From Albimonas sp036154955 (GTDB lineage: Bacteria; Pseudomonadota; Alphaproteobacteria; Rhodobacterales; Rhodobacteraceae), in the NCBI GenBank assembly GCA_036154955.1, contig JAYZWL010000135.1, positions 124,001 to 188,000 of the forward strand: 64,000 nt of DNA, read 5' to 3'. The notes beneath the pieces were generated by a model, which was not told where the DNA came from, did no database searches, and saw nothing but the letters and a program-made list of their open reading frames with translations. Positions 24,747 to 32,914 of the stretch are shown here, piece after piece. The translations under genes and the position numbers were made by a program. Position 1 is the first letter of the stretch; the number at the start of each line of letters is the position of its first letter.

Positions 24747-24769
24747 CATATCCTCTGCCAAGCGATATG
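24747..24769 (-). promoter_or_regulatory. ROSE-like RNA thermometer hairpin over the hsp20 ribosome-binding site
   Basis: Read on the minus strand the leader gives CATATC-GCTTGGCAGAG-GATATG. The six outer pairs enclose UCGCU opposite AGGA of the AGAGGA ribosome-binding site: U-A, C-G, a G-G mismatch and a further U-A. UYGCU facing AGGA is the hallmark of the final hairpin of ROSE thermometers that control small heat-shock genes in alpha- and gammaproteobacteria. A second GC-rich hairpin lies just upstream (about 24770-24805). The pairing is seen in the sequence; heat control is inferred. Confidence 0.7.
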
Positions 24770-24841
24770 TCCGGGCGGGCCTTCCATTCGGACAGGCCCG
24801 GCGGCTGGATGCGGCCCCGATCGTCGGCGGCCACGGCAGGG

Positions 24842-24870
24842 ATTTGGGAACCCGGCGCCCCCGGATCAAG
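24842..24870 (-). promoter_or_regulatory. Candidate heat-shock (sigma-32) promoter of hsp20, overlapping a hairpin
   Basis: Minus strand CTTG (24870-24867), 18-nt spacer, CCCAAAT (24848-24842), resembling sigma-32 CTTGAA...CCCCAT elements. The start would be about 95 nt before the hsp20 ATG, a normal ROSE leader length. The same bases include GGCGCCCC / GGGGCGCC (24854-24877), a hairpin that could instead serve as the 3' end of the upstream gene. Confidence 0.4.
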
Positions 24871-24896
24871 GGGCGCCGGCGCGAGGTTTTCCGCGC

Positions 24897-25343
24897 TCAG
24901 TCGACCGCGACGGGCTGCGGCGGGCGGGAGGACTTGCCGACCCCCGACGCGCTCAGCGCGCTGACCGGCGCCTGGCCGCCCTGGGCCTGGGCGGTCTGCG
25001 GCACGGAGACGGTCTTGCGCGCCGCCACCGGCGCGGCGGCCCCGCCGCCCATCACCGCGCCGCCGGTGGAGGGCAGCATGTCGGCGGCGTTGCCGATCTT
25101 GCCCATGAAGTCCGGCACCTCGCCCGAACCGCCGATGATGGAGGAGCCGGCGGCGGCGATCTTGCGCGCCACCTCCAGCGGGCCTTCCAGCGCCGCCAGC
25201 ATGGTGGCGCCGACCGCTGCGGGGTCGGAGGTGTCGACCTTCAGCGGGCCGCCCTCGCCCAGGTCGAACATCCCGAAGGAGGCCAGCATCCCGATGCCGG
25301 CGCCCGGCATGAGAACATATTTGCCGAGGGTTTTCATAAGCAT
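24897..25343 (-). CDS. Small protein of unknown function with hydrophobic N-terminus
   Basis: 148 residues. AGGAG lies 7 nt before the ATG. The first 25 residues (MLMKTLGKYVLMPGAGIGML) are hydrophobic and could be a signal anchor or membrane segment. The middle is Ala/Gly-rich with few charges (DPAAVGATMLAALEGPLEVA) and the C-terminal 50 residues are low-complexity (Ala, Gly, Pro, Gln, Ser). No family recognised. It lies between the protease pair and hsp20 on the same strand. Confidence 0.6.
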   Translation of the reverse strand: MLMKTLGKYVLMPGAGIGMLASFGMFDLGEGGPLKVDTSDPAAVGATMLAALEGPLEVARKIAAAGSSIIGGSGEVPDFMGKIGNAADMLPSTGGAVMGGGAAAPVAARKTVSVPQTAQAQGGQAPVSALSASGVGKSSRPPQPVAVD

Positions 25344-25433
25344 GACGCAACTCCTGAACTCTGTGCGCCACGCCGGACGCCAAGTTTGGCCGCGGATCGC
25401 GGCGCAGGGTCCGGCGGCGCGCCGCCGGGCCGG

Positions 25434-26351
25434 TCAGTCGGTGGGCGGCCGGACGCTTTTCCAGCCCCCGGACCGGCCGGGCGAGAGGCCGGCGCCATGG
25501 CCGCCCCCGCCCGTCGCTCCGGTCCCGGCCCCCGCTCCGGCGACGGGCGCGCCGCCGGTGGAATTGGTGGTGATCGCCCCCGCGCCGAAGCCCGGGGCGG
25601 GCGACCGGCGCGGTCCGGCCCGCTCCATCGCCCAGCGCAGGCCGGGCAAGGCGTCGGAGACCGCGGCGGCGTAGCTCAGGCGCCTGCCCTTGGCCGAGAT
25701 CACCCCGACCAGCCTGAGCGCCCCGCCCGCATCCCGCACCAGAACGGGCGAGCCGGAGGAGCCGGGATCCGCCTCGCAGTCCAGCTGCGCGACGGCGCCG
25801 CGTCGCTGCAGCACCCGGCAGGGCGCCTGCAGCGAAAGCGCGCGGTCGCGTCCCTGGCCGTAGCTCAGCAACGCGACCGCGCCTCCGGGCGGGGGCAGAT
25901 CGCCCGGAAGGTAGTTCGGAAACTCGGTGGTCAGCAGCGGCTGGTCGAGCTCGACCATCGCCAAGTCGGCCGAGATGTCCTCCAGCGTCGCTTCGGGCCC
26001 GTTCCAGCGATAGGCGGGATGGGGCACGGCGCGGCGCACCTGGCGCACCGCCTGCTGGCCATCGCCGCGCAGCCCGGCGCGGAACCACAGGTCGGCGGCC
26101 GGACGCAGGCGGCCGGTCTCGTCGTAAAGGCAATGGGCGGCGGTCAGCGCGTGCCGCTCGTCGAACAGGGTGGCGGTGCAGTAGCCGGCGCCGAAATCCA
26201 GCCGACCGACGCCGCGGAACGCCATCTGCTCGGCCGCTCCGAGGATCCGGCGGGGCGAGGACTCGACCGCCTCCTGCGCCTGCGCCGACGCGGCGAGGCA
26301 CAGTCCCAGCGCGGCGACGAGCGCGCGGGCGCGGCGGATGGCGGGCCTCAT
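25434..26351 (-). CDS. Secreted trypsin-like serine protease (second of a pair)
   Basis: 305 residues, signal peptide 1-26 (cut near AQA-QEA). S1 fold with His73 (LTAAHC), Asp129 (SADLAMVELD) and Ser199 (DPGSSGSPVL), so the triad looks complete. A C-terminal Gly/Ala-rich tail of about 50 residues follows the domain. ATG 26351 overlaps the stop of the upstream protease in an ATGA junction, which couples their translation. Predicted periplasmic or secreted; the substrate is unknown. Confidence 0.88.
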   Translation of the reverse strand: MRPAIRRARALVAALGLCLAASAQAQEAVESSPRRILGAAEQMAFRGVGRLDFGAGYCTATLFDERHALTAAHCLYDETGRLRPAADLWFRAGLRGDGQQAVRQVRRAVPHPAYRWNGPEATLEDISADLAMVELDQPLLTTEFPNYLPGDLPPPGGAVALLSYGQGRDRALSLQAPCRVLQRRGAVAQLDCEADPGSSGSPVLVRDAGGALRLVGVISAKGRRLSYAAAVSDALPGLRWAMERAGPRRSPAPGFGAGAITTNSTGGAPVAGAGAGTGATGGGGHGAGLSPGRSGGWKSVRPPTD

Positions 26352-27100
26352 CGCTCCGCCCCCTCTTCCGCCTCGGCCTCGACGCGGGCGAGTTCGGCGC
26401 GCAGGGCCGGCAGCAGCGGCCCGGCCTCCACCGCCAGCGCCTGGCCGCGATTCTCCGGCGGGCGGGCGTTGAGGGCGGCGACGATCACCGCCAGCAGTTC
26501 CGGCCCGTCCGGCCCCTGGCGCAGCAGCGGCGCGCCGGAGACGCCGGGCGTCGCCTCGCAATCGGTCAGCGTCACCGGCCCGGCGCGGTCGAGCACCTGG
26601 CACCCGGTCTGGATCGACATCGCCTCGGGCCGGTCCTGGCCGTAGGACAGCGCGCTCAGCCCCAGCCCCTCGCCGATGCGGGCGACGGCCATGGGCGCGA
26701 TCGGGGCGTCGGCCGCGTCCACCGGCGCCAGCCGCACCAGCGCCATGTCATGGGCCGGCGCACGCGTCTCCAGGTAGCCGGGCGCCAGCGCCAGCGCCGT
26801 GCCGCGCATATGGGCGAGATAGCCGCCCAGCCGGTAGCCCGGCAGAAAGTTGAGCTGCGAGGCCCGCCACACCGCGCCGGTGCGCCGGTTCACCAGGCAA
26901 TGCGCCGCGGTCAGGGCCAGGTCGGGTTCGATCAGCGTGGCGGTGCAGCGCCCGGTCCCGCCGACGTTCAGCCGCCCCACCGCGCCCCAGGCCGCCTGCG
27001 CCGCCTCCGGCAACAGAACCCGCGCTTCGGTTCCCGCCCGGGAGGGCAGCACGAAGACAAGGGCCATGCACAAGGCCAGGACGCGATACGCAGCACACAT
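26348..27100 (-). CDS. Secreted trypsin-like serine protease (first of a pair)
   Basis: 250 residues, signal peptide 1-22. His67 (LTAAHC), Asp118 (AHDMALVRL) and Ser188 (TPGVSGAPLL) form the S1 triad; the usual GDSGGP is GVSGAP here, so Asp before and Gly after the serine are changed. It shares the LSYGQ...QTGCQVL and LxDCEA-PG blocks with the downstream protease, so the two are a tandem duplication that has diverged. Likely exported. It ends in a Glu-rich tail. Confidence 0.88.
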   Translation of the reverse strand: MCAAYRVLALCMALVFVLPSRAGTEARVLLPEAAQAAWGAVGRLNVGGTGRCTATLIEPDLALTAAHCLVNRRTGAVWRASQLNFLPGYRLGGYLAHMRGTALALAPGYLETRAPAHDMALVRLAPVDAADAPIAPMAVARIGEGLGLSALSYGQDRPEAMSIQTGCQVLDRAGPVTLTDCEATPGVSGAPLLRQGPDGPELLAVIVAALNARPPENRGQALAVEAGPLLPALRAELARVEAEAEEGAER

Positions 27101-27197
27101 GACTGCAACATGAACGAACCGGGCGAGTCGGGCAACCCCATCCGTGAAACTATTGCAGACGCTGCGGCGTCCGTCGCCCTCGGGCGCTTCGGGACGT

Positions 27198-28520
27198 TCA
27201 GGCCGTCTCCAGCGCCCCGAGCCGCAGCCCGGCCAGCGCCGGCGGGACCGGTCCGCCCGTTGCCCAGTCCAGAAGCTGCGCGGTATGCGCCACCGGCGCG
27301 CCCGCGGCCGCGCCGATCTGCATCATGCAGCCGATGTTCCCGGCCGCGATCACGTCGGGCGCGGTGGCGGCGAGCGTCGCGACCTTGCGGGCCTTCAGCT
27401 CCCCCGCGATCTCCGGCTGCATCAGGTTGTAGGTCCCGGCCGAGCCGCAGCACAGATGCGGATCCCGGGGCTCGCGCACCTCGTACCCGGCCTCGCGCAG
27501 CAGGGTCTTGGGCGCCTCCTTCACCTGCTGCCCGTGCTGGAGCGAGCAGGCCGAGTGATAGGTCACCCGCAGGGGCGGCGCGGCGGGGCCGCCCTCCGGC
27601 AGCTCCAGCCCGATCTCCTCCATCAGCTCCGAGATGTCGCGGGCGAGCCCGGCCACCCGCGCGGCATCCGCCTCCAGCGGATCGCCCGCGAACATGTGGC
27701 CGTAGTCCTTCACCGTGGTCCCGCAGCCCGAGGTGTTGATGACGATGGCGTCGAGCCCCTCGCCCTCGATCTCCTTCGTCCAGGCGCGGATATTGGCCGC
27801 GGCCGAGCCGTGGGACAGGTCGGTCTTGCCCATGTGATGGGTCAGCGCCCCGCAGCAGCCCATGCCGTCCGCCACCACCACCTCGCAGCCATGTCGGGTC
27901 AGCAGGCGGATGGTGGCGGCGTTGATCTCGGGGTCCAGCGCCCGCTGGGCGCAGCCGGTCAGCAGGGCGACGCGGCGGCGGCGGGGACCGGAGGCCTGGG
28001 TAACGCCGGGCTGGTCCTCGGGGATCGGCCCCGCGATCTCGGCCGGCGCGATGGCGAGCATCGCCCGAAGGCGGGCGGGCATCAGGGGCGCGAGCGGCTT
28101 CGCCAGCTTCGCCCCCAGCATCGCCAGCCGAAAGCGGTTCGGATAGGGCAGGATCCGCGCCAGCACCGCCCGCAGCGCCCGGTCCGCGAGGGGCCGGCGA
28201 TAGGTCTTCTCGATATGCTCGCGGGCGTGGTCGACGAGATGCATGTAGTGCACGCCCGAGGGGCAGGTGGACATGCAGGCCAGGCAGCTCAGGCAGCGGT
28301 CCACGTGGCGGACGGTCTTCTCGTCCGCGGCGCGGCCGGATTCCAGCATCTCCTTGATCAGGTAGATGCGGCCCCGGGGGCTGTCCAGTTCGTCGCCCAG
28401 CACCTGGTAGGTCGGGCAGGTCGCCGTGCAGAAGCCGCAATGCACGCAGGCGCGCAGGATCTTGTTGGACCGGGCGACGGCGGGGTCGCTAAGCTGGTCG
28501 GGGGTGAAGAGCGTCTGCAT
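27198..28520 (-). CDS. glcF: Glycolate oxidase iron-sulfur subunit GlcF
   Basis: 440 residues. Two ferredoxin-type motifs: Cys25/28/31/35 (CVHCGFCTATCP) and Cys76/79/82/86 (CLSCLACMSTCP), then two CCG domains (GMGCCGALTHHMGK and LCCGSAGTYN). It carries electrons from the GlcD/GlcE flavin to the respiratory chain in the oxidation of glycolate to glyoxylate. It starts 1 nt after the glcE stop. Confidence 0.96.
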   Translation of the reverse strand: MQTLFTPDQLSDPAVARSNKILRACVHCGFCTATCPTYQVLGDELDSPRGRIYLIKEMLESGRAADEKTVRHVDRCLSCLACMSTCPSGVHYMHLVDHAREHIEKTYRRPLADRALRAVLARILPYPNRFRLAMLGAKLAKPLAPLMPARLRAMLAIAPAEIAGPIPEDQPGVTQASGPRRRRVALLTGCAQRALDPEINAATIRLLTRHGCEVVVADGMGCCGALTHHMGKTDLSHGSAAANIRAWTKEIEGEGLDAIVINTSGCGTTVKDYGHMFAGDPLEADAARVAGLARDISELMEEIGLELPEGGPAAPPLRVTYHSACSLQHGQQVKEAPKTLLREAGYEVREPRDPHLCCGSAGTYNLMQPEIAGELKARKVATLAATAPDVIAAGNIGCMMQIGAAAGAPVAHTAQLLDWATGGPVPPALAGLRLGALETA

Positions 28521-28521
28521 G

Positions 28522-29673
28522 TCAGCCTCGCATCCGTCCGGGGTTGAGCAGCCCTTTCGGGTCGAACTTGGCGCGCACGCCCTCCGACAGGGCCGCCAGC
28601 GCCGGGGTCTCGGGCTGGAAGGCGCCGATCGCGGCCCGGTAGGGGGCGGCGGCGCGGACCAGCGCGGCGTGGCCCTTCAGGCGGGCGGCGGCGGCGCGGA
28701 TGGTCGCGGCGGCGGCGTCGGTCTCGGGCGCGAGCAGCCACACCAGCCCCCCGCCCCAGTCGTAGAGCGCGGCCTCGGGGGCGACTGCCGCCACGAAGCC
28801 CGGCGCGTCGGACGGGCGCAGCGACACGCGCCACACCGCCCCCGGCCGCCCGGCGAAGGCGGCGACGTCGCGCACCGCGGCCCAGGTCGCGGCGACGGAG
28901 GCCGGGTCGTCGTCCGTCGTCACCTCCCCGAACCGACCCAGCAGGCGGGCGAGCCGCCCGGCGCGATAGGCGACGGAGGGGCCGAACCCCTCGATCCGGA
29001 TCAGGGTGCGGGGGGCGGCCCCCTCCCCGCCCGGAACATGCGCGGCCCCGGTCACGTCGTAGGGCGAGCCCAGCGCCGCGGTCATCGCGCCCAGCGCGGC
29101 CACGTCGTCGAGCCCCTGCAGCGACAGCGTCGCCGCGGCCTCGGGCGCGGGGGCGAGCTTGAAGGCCAGTTCCGTCAGAACCCCCAGCGTGCCCCAGGAC
29201 CCGGCCAGCAGCTTCACCAGGTCGTAGCCGGTGACGTTCTTCATCACCCGCCCGCCATTGCGCAGCACCTGTCCCGTCCCGTCCACGAAGCGCACGCCCA
29301 GCAGCGCGTCCCGGCAGGCGCCGGCCTGCACCCGGCGGGGGCCGGAGACGTTGCAGGCCGTCACCCCGCCGATCGTCGGCTCGCCGCCCTCGCCCAGCAG
29401 CGGGCGATGATCCATCGGCTCGAAGGCGAGGCGCTGGTTCTCGGCCGCCAGCATCGCCTCGATCTCGGCGAGCGGCGTGCCCGCGCCCGCCACCAGCGTC
29501 AGCGCGCCGGGTTCGTAGAGCGTCACGCCCGAGAGCCCCGCCGCCGACAGCGTCGTCCCCGCCTGCACCGGCCGCCCGAGCGCGAGGCGCGAGCCGCCGC
29601 CGCGGATCTCCACCGGCTCGGTCAGCCCGGCGATGGCCTCGGCCAGATCGGCCTCGTCGCGCGGTTCCAGCAT
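28522..29673 (-). CDS. glcE: Glycolate oxidase FAD-binding subunit GlcE
   Basis: 383 residues. Short FAD_binding_4-type domain (PVEIRGGGSRLALGRPV, then PTIGGVTACNVSGPRR) and a C-terminal half typical of GlcE. ATG 29673 has GGGAGGG upstream. Works with GlcD and GlcF. A long two-layer hairpin lies between it and glcD (29750-29794). Confidence 0.94.
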   Translation of the reverse strand: MLEPRDEADLAEAIAGLTEPVEIRGGGSRLALGRPVQAGTTLSAAGLSGVTLYEPGALTLVAGAGTPLAEIEAMLAAENQRLAFEPMDHRPLLGEGGEPTIGGVTACNVSGPRRVQAGACRDALLGVRFVDGTGQVLRNGGRVMKNVTGYDLVKLLAGSWGTLGVLTELAFKLAPAPEAAATLSLQGLDDVAALGAMTAALGSPYDVTGAAHVPGGEGAAPRTLIRIEGFGPSVAYRAGRLARLLGRFGEVTTDDDPASVAATWAAVRDVAAFAGRPGAVWRVSLRPSDAPGFVAAVAPEAALYDWGGGLVWLLAPETDAAAATIRAAAARLKGHAALVRAAAPYRAAIGAFQPETPALAALSEGVRAKFDPKGLLNPGRMRG

Positions 29674-29749
29674 CGTCCCTCCCAAAATCTCGCGCTCCCC
29701 GCCTTCGCGCTTGCCCAACCGTCCGCGCCCGCCGGCGGCGCCGCCGGCG

Positions 29750-29794
29750 CGCCCGCGGGGCTCCCCCTTCAGGGGGAGACGGCCCCCGCGGGCG
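29750..29794 (-). repeat. Nested hairpin between glcD and glcE
   Basis: Outer arms CGCCCGCGGGG / CCCCGCGGGCG (11 bp), inner arms CTCCCCCT / AGGGGGAG (8 bp), with a small internal bulge. It begins right after the glcD stop on the minus strand. Without a T-run it probably acts on RNA stability rather than as a full terminator. Confidence 0.6.
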
Positions 29795-29800
29795 CCGCTC

Positions 29801-31234
29801 TCACACCCGCCGCCCGTTGCGCATGTCCAGCGGGAACACCTTGGCGGGGTTCAGCAGCCAGGCCGGGTCGAACACGTCCTTCATCGCCATCTGCGCCTCC
29901 AGGTCCGCGGCCCCGTATTGCCGCCCCATCAGGTCGCGCTTCTCCACGCCCACGCCGTGCTCTCCGGTCAGGCAGCCGCCCTGCTCGACGCAGAGCAGCA
30001 GGATCTCGGCGCCCAGCGCCTCGGCCTTGCGCAGCTCCTCGGGGTCGTTGGCGTCGAACATGATCAGCGGGTGCAGGTTGCCGTCGCCCGCGTGGAACAC
30101 GTTCGCCACCTTCAGCCCGTAATCCGCCGCAAGCTGGGTCATCCGCCCCAGCGTCTCCGGCAGGGCCGAGGTCGGGATCGTCCCATCCATGCACAGGTAA
30201 TCCGCCACCTGCCCCGTCGCCCCGAACGCCGCCTTGCGCCCGGCCCAGATCGCCTTGGACTGCGCCTCCGACGCGCTTTCGCGAAGGGTGGTGGGGTTGT
30301 GCCGCTCGGCGATCGCCTTGATGCGGGAAAGCTGGTCGTCGATCTCGGCCTTCGAGCCCTCGACCTCCACGATCAGCAGCGCCTCGGCGTCGAGCGGATA
30401 GCCCGCGCCCACGAAGGTCTCGGTCAGGTGGATGATCGGCTTGTCCATGAACTCGATCGCCACCGGCAGCACGCCGGCGCGGATGATGTCGGATACGCAC
30501 GCCCCCGCGGTCACGGCCGAGTCGAAGGCGATCAGGATCGGCCGCGCGCCCTCGGGCTTGGGCAGGATGCGCAGGGTGGCCTCGGTCACCACGCCGAGCT
30601 GCCCCTCCGAGCCGCAGATCAGGCCCAGCAGATCGTAGCCGGCGGCGTCCATGGCCGGGCCGCCGATCTCCATCACCTCGCCGGCCATGGTGACCAGCGT
30701 CACGCCCAGCAGATTGTTGGTGGTCACCCCGTATTTCAGGCAATGCGCCCCGCCCGAGTTCATCGCGATGTTCCCCGCGATGGCGCAGGCGAGCTGGCTG
30801 GACGGGTCGGGGGCGTAGAACCAGCCGTCGGCCTCCACCGCCCCGGTGACCGACAGGTTGGTGCGCCCGGTCTGCACCCGGATCAGGCGGTTGTCGTAAT
30901 CCGTCTCCAGCACCGCGTTCATCCGCGCGACGCCCAGCACCACCGCATCCGCCGTGGGCAGCGCCCCGCCGGTCAGCCCGGTGCCGGAGCCGCGGGGGAT
31001 CACCGGCACGCCCTCCTCGGCGCAGATGCGCAGGACGGCGGCGACCTCTTCGGTGGTGCGCGGCAGGGTCACGGCCAGCGGCGGGCAGGCGTAGATCGAC
31101 AGCGCGTCGCAATCGTAGGCCCGCGTCTCCCGCGGGTCGGAGACCAGCGCGTCCGCGGGCAGCGCCGCGGCCAGCCGCGCGACGATGGCGTCGCGGCGGG
31201 CGAGAATGTCGGGATTGGCTGCGGGCATCTGCAT
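29801..31234 (-). CDS. glcD: Glycolate oxidase FAD subunit GlcD
   Basis: 477 residues. FAD-binding PRGSGTGLTGGALP, AIAGNIAMNSGGAHCLKYG and CGSEGQLGVVTEATL; C-terminal HAGDGNLHPL and GEHGVGVEKRDLM with the substrate-site residues of the GlcD/D-lactate dehydrogenase family. ATG 31234 has GGGAGAG 7 nt upstream. First gene of glcDEF, which lets the cell use glycolate from photorespiration or algal exudates. Confidence 0.96.
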   Translation of the reverse strand: MQMPAANPDILARRDAIVARLAAALPADALVSDPRETRAYDCDALSIYACPPLAVTLPRTTEEVAAVLRICAEEGVPVIPRGSGTGLTGGALPTADAVVLGVARMNAVLETDYDNRLIRVQTGRTNLSVTGAVEADGWFYAPDPSSQLACAIAGNIAMNSGGAHCLKYGVTTNNLLGVTLVTMAGEVMEIGGPAMDAAGYDLLGLICGSEGQLGVVTEATLRILPKPEGARPILIAFDSAVTAGACVSDIIRAGVLPVAIEFMDKPIIHLTETFVGAGYPLDAEALLIVEVEGSKAEIDDQLSRIKAIAERHNPTTLRESASEAQSKAIWAGRKAAFGATGQVADYLCMDGTIPTSALPETLGRMTQLAADYGLKVANVFHAGDGNLHPLIMFDANDPEELRKAEALGAEILLLCVEQGGCLTGEHGVGVEKRDLMGRQYGAADLEAQMAMKDVFDPAWLLNPAKVFPLDMRNGRRV

Positions 31235-31445
31235 CGAGGCTCTCCCGTGGCGACCGTGGCGGAACCGAACCGGGAGACCATGCGTCCGCCCGCGCCCTTT
31301 GCCAAGCGCCGGCCCGCCTCGAACGGGCAGGCTTTCCACAGAGCGGCGCCGACCCCGGGCGGCTATGCGCGGGCGGCGCGGCCCGCTAGGCTTCTGCTTT
31401 CGCCGCGCCCATCCCCCCCTCCCCGCCCTTCCGGAGACCGAGCCC

Positions 31446-32198
31446 ATGGAGCCCACGGCCGAGCTTCTGCCCCGCTTCTTCTCCTGGGCCGACATCGCGT
31501 CGCTGGTCCTGTTCCTGATCGCCTGGAACGGTATGACCTGGCTGATCGAGCGCCCCTCCGGCCCGCCCTCGGTGCAGCGGATCATGGCCGGGCACCGGAT
31601 GCGGTGGATGGAAGCGATGCTGGAGCGCGAGCCGCGGATCATGGACGCCAATCTGCTGACCGCGCTGCGCTCCGGGGCGTCCTTCTTCGCCTCGGGCGCG
31701 ATGATCGCCATCGGCGGCGTGGTGGCGATGCTGGGCCAGGCGGAGCGGCTGGCCAACGTCGCCCACGACCTGCGGCTGGACATGGCGATGACCCGGGCGG
31801 GATGGGAGGCGAAGCTGCTGATCCTGGCGCTGGTGCTGGCCTCGGCCTTCGCCAAGTTCGTCTGGGCGCACCGGCTGTTCGGCTATTGCGCCGTGCTGAT
31901 GGGCGCGGTGGGGCCGGGCGGGTCGCAGGACGCGGCCAACCGGGCGCTGGCGCGCAAGGCGGCGCTGATCAACATCACCGCGGCCAAGAACTTCAACCGC
32001 GGCCTGCGCACGGTCTATTTCGCCATGGCGCTGCTGACCTGGCTGCTGGGGGCCGCGCCGCTGGCGCTGGCGACGCTGGCCACGGCGGCGACGCTCTACC
32101 GGCGGGAATTCCGCTCCACCTCCCGCGATGCGCTGCTGTCGGAGGACGAGACGCTGTCGGGGCCCTCCGTCCCCATCCCGCACGGGCTGAACGACTGA
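31446..32198 (+). CDS. DUF599 family membrane protein
   Basis: 250 residues with about four TM segments (near 12-30, 75-100, 125-150, 195-225). Family-like stretches: WADIASLVLFLIAWNGMTWL, RIMDANLLTALRSGASFFAS and AHRLFGYCAVLMGAVG. Common in alphaproteobacteria; function unknown. Starts divergently from glcD and ends 11 bp from the convergent UPF0126 gene. Confidence 0.85.
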   Translation: MEPTAELLPRFFSWADIASLVLFLIAWNGMTWLIERPSGPPSVQRIMAGHRMRWMEAMLEREPRIMDANLLTALRSGASFFASGAMIAIGGVVAMLGQAERLANVAHDLRLDMAMTRAGWEAKLLILALVLASAFAKFVWAHRLFGYCAVLMGAVGPGGSQDAANRALARKAALINITAAKNFNRGLRTVYFAMALLTWLLGAAPLALATLATAATLYRREFRSTSRDALLSEDETLSGPSVPIPHGLND

Positions 32199-32208
32199 CC
32201 GGCCGGGC

Positions 32209-32829
32209 TCAGTTGCGGGGCGGGCGGCTGCGATAGGTGGGCAGGCGCCAGCCGAACAGCAGGCTGCCCGCGCGCAGCGCGAAGGCGGCGACCACGCAGA
32301 CCACATAGGCGTCCACCCGGGAAGCGCCCAGCGCCAGCGCGCCCACCGCCGCCCCGGCTCCGGCCAGCGCCGCGGTCACGTAGAGCTCGCCCTGGCGCAG
32401 CACCATCGGCACCTCGTTGCACACCACGTCGCGCATCAGCCCGCCGAAACAGCCGGTCATCACCCCCATGACCAGCGTGACGGTGACGCCCGCCCCGGCC
32501 TCCATCGCCGCCGAGACGCCGGCCGTCACCGCCACCGGCAGCGCCAGCGCGTCCACCCAGTCCAGCGCCCGGCGGCGCGAGGCGATCCAGGGCGCCCAGA
32601 AGAACATCAGCGCCCCGCCCGCCGCCGCGACGGCCAGGTTGGCGGGGTCCGCGATCCAGAACACCGGCCGGTCGAGGATCACGTCCCGCACCGTGCCGCC
32701 GCCGACCGCGGTCAGGGTGGCGATGAACAGGAAACCCACGGGGTCGAGCTGCGCGCGGCTGGCCGCAAGCCCGCCGGACAGCGCGAAGACGAAGACCGAC
32801 AGGAAATCCAGCGCCTCGGCCGGGGTCAT
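32209..32829 (-). CDS. UPF0126/TRIC-family membrane channel or transporter
   Basis: 206 residues, seven TM helices. It has two homologous halves with the family motifs TAVGGGTVRDVIL and TGCFGGLMRDVVCNEVPMVL. Members include YadS/YicG-type proteins and trimeric intracellular cation channels; some bacterial members have been linked to glycine transport. The exact substrate cannot be read here. ATG 32829. Confidence 0.88.
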   Translation of the reverse strand: MTPAEALDFLSVFVFALSGGLAASRAQLDPVGFLFIATLTAVGGGTVRDVILDRPVFWIADPANLAVAAAGGALMFFWAPWIASRRRALDWVDALALPVAVTAGVSAAMEAGAGVTVTLVMGVMTGCFGGLMRDVVCNEVPMVLRQGELYVTAALAGAGAAVGALALGASRVDAYVVCVVAAFALRAGSLLFGWRLPTYRSRPPRN

Positions 32830-32914
32830 GCCGCGCCCCCCGCTCCCGCCCCAGCCCCTAGCCCCGCCGGCCCGCCCGCGCCCGCGCGGGACGCCGCGCC
32901 GGCCCGGGCCCGGG

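Noticed and set aside
24048..26645. Very long plus-strand open frame (865 codons) opposite hsp20 and the proteases
   Set aside because: High-GC antisense frames stay open by chance. The translation is low-complexity His/Gly/Arg/Ala, and well-conserved genes lie on the other strand. The same applies to similar long antisense frames at 6854-9391, 32417-35353 and 48662-52111.
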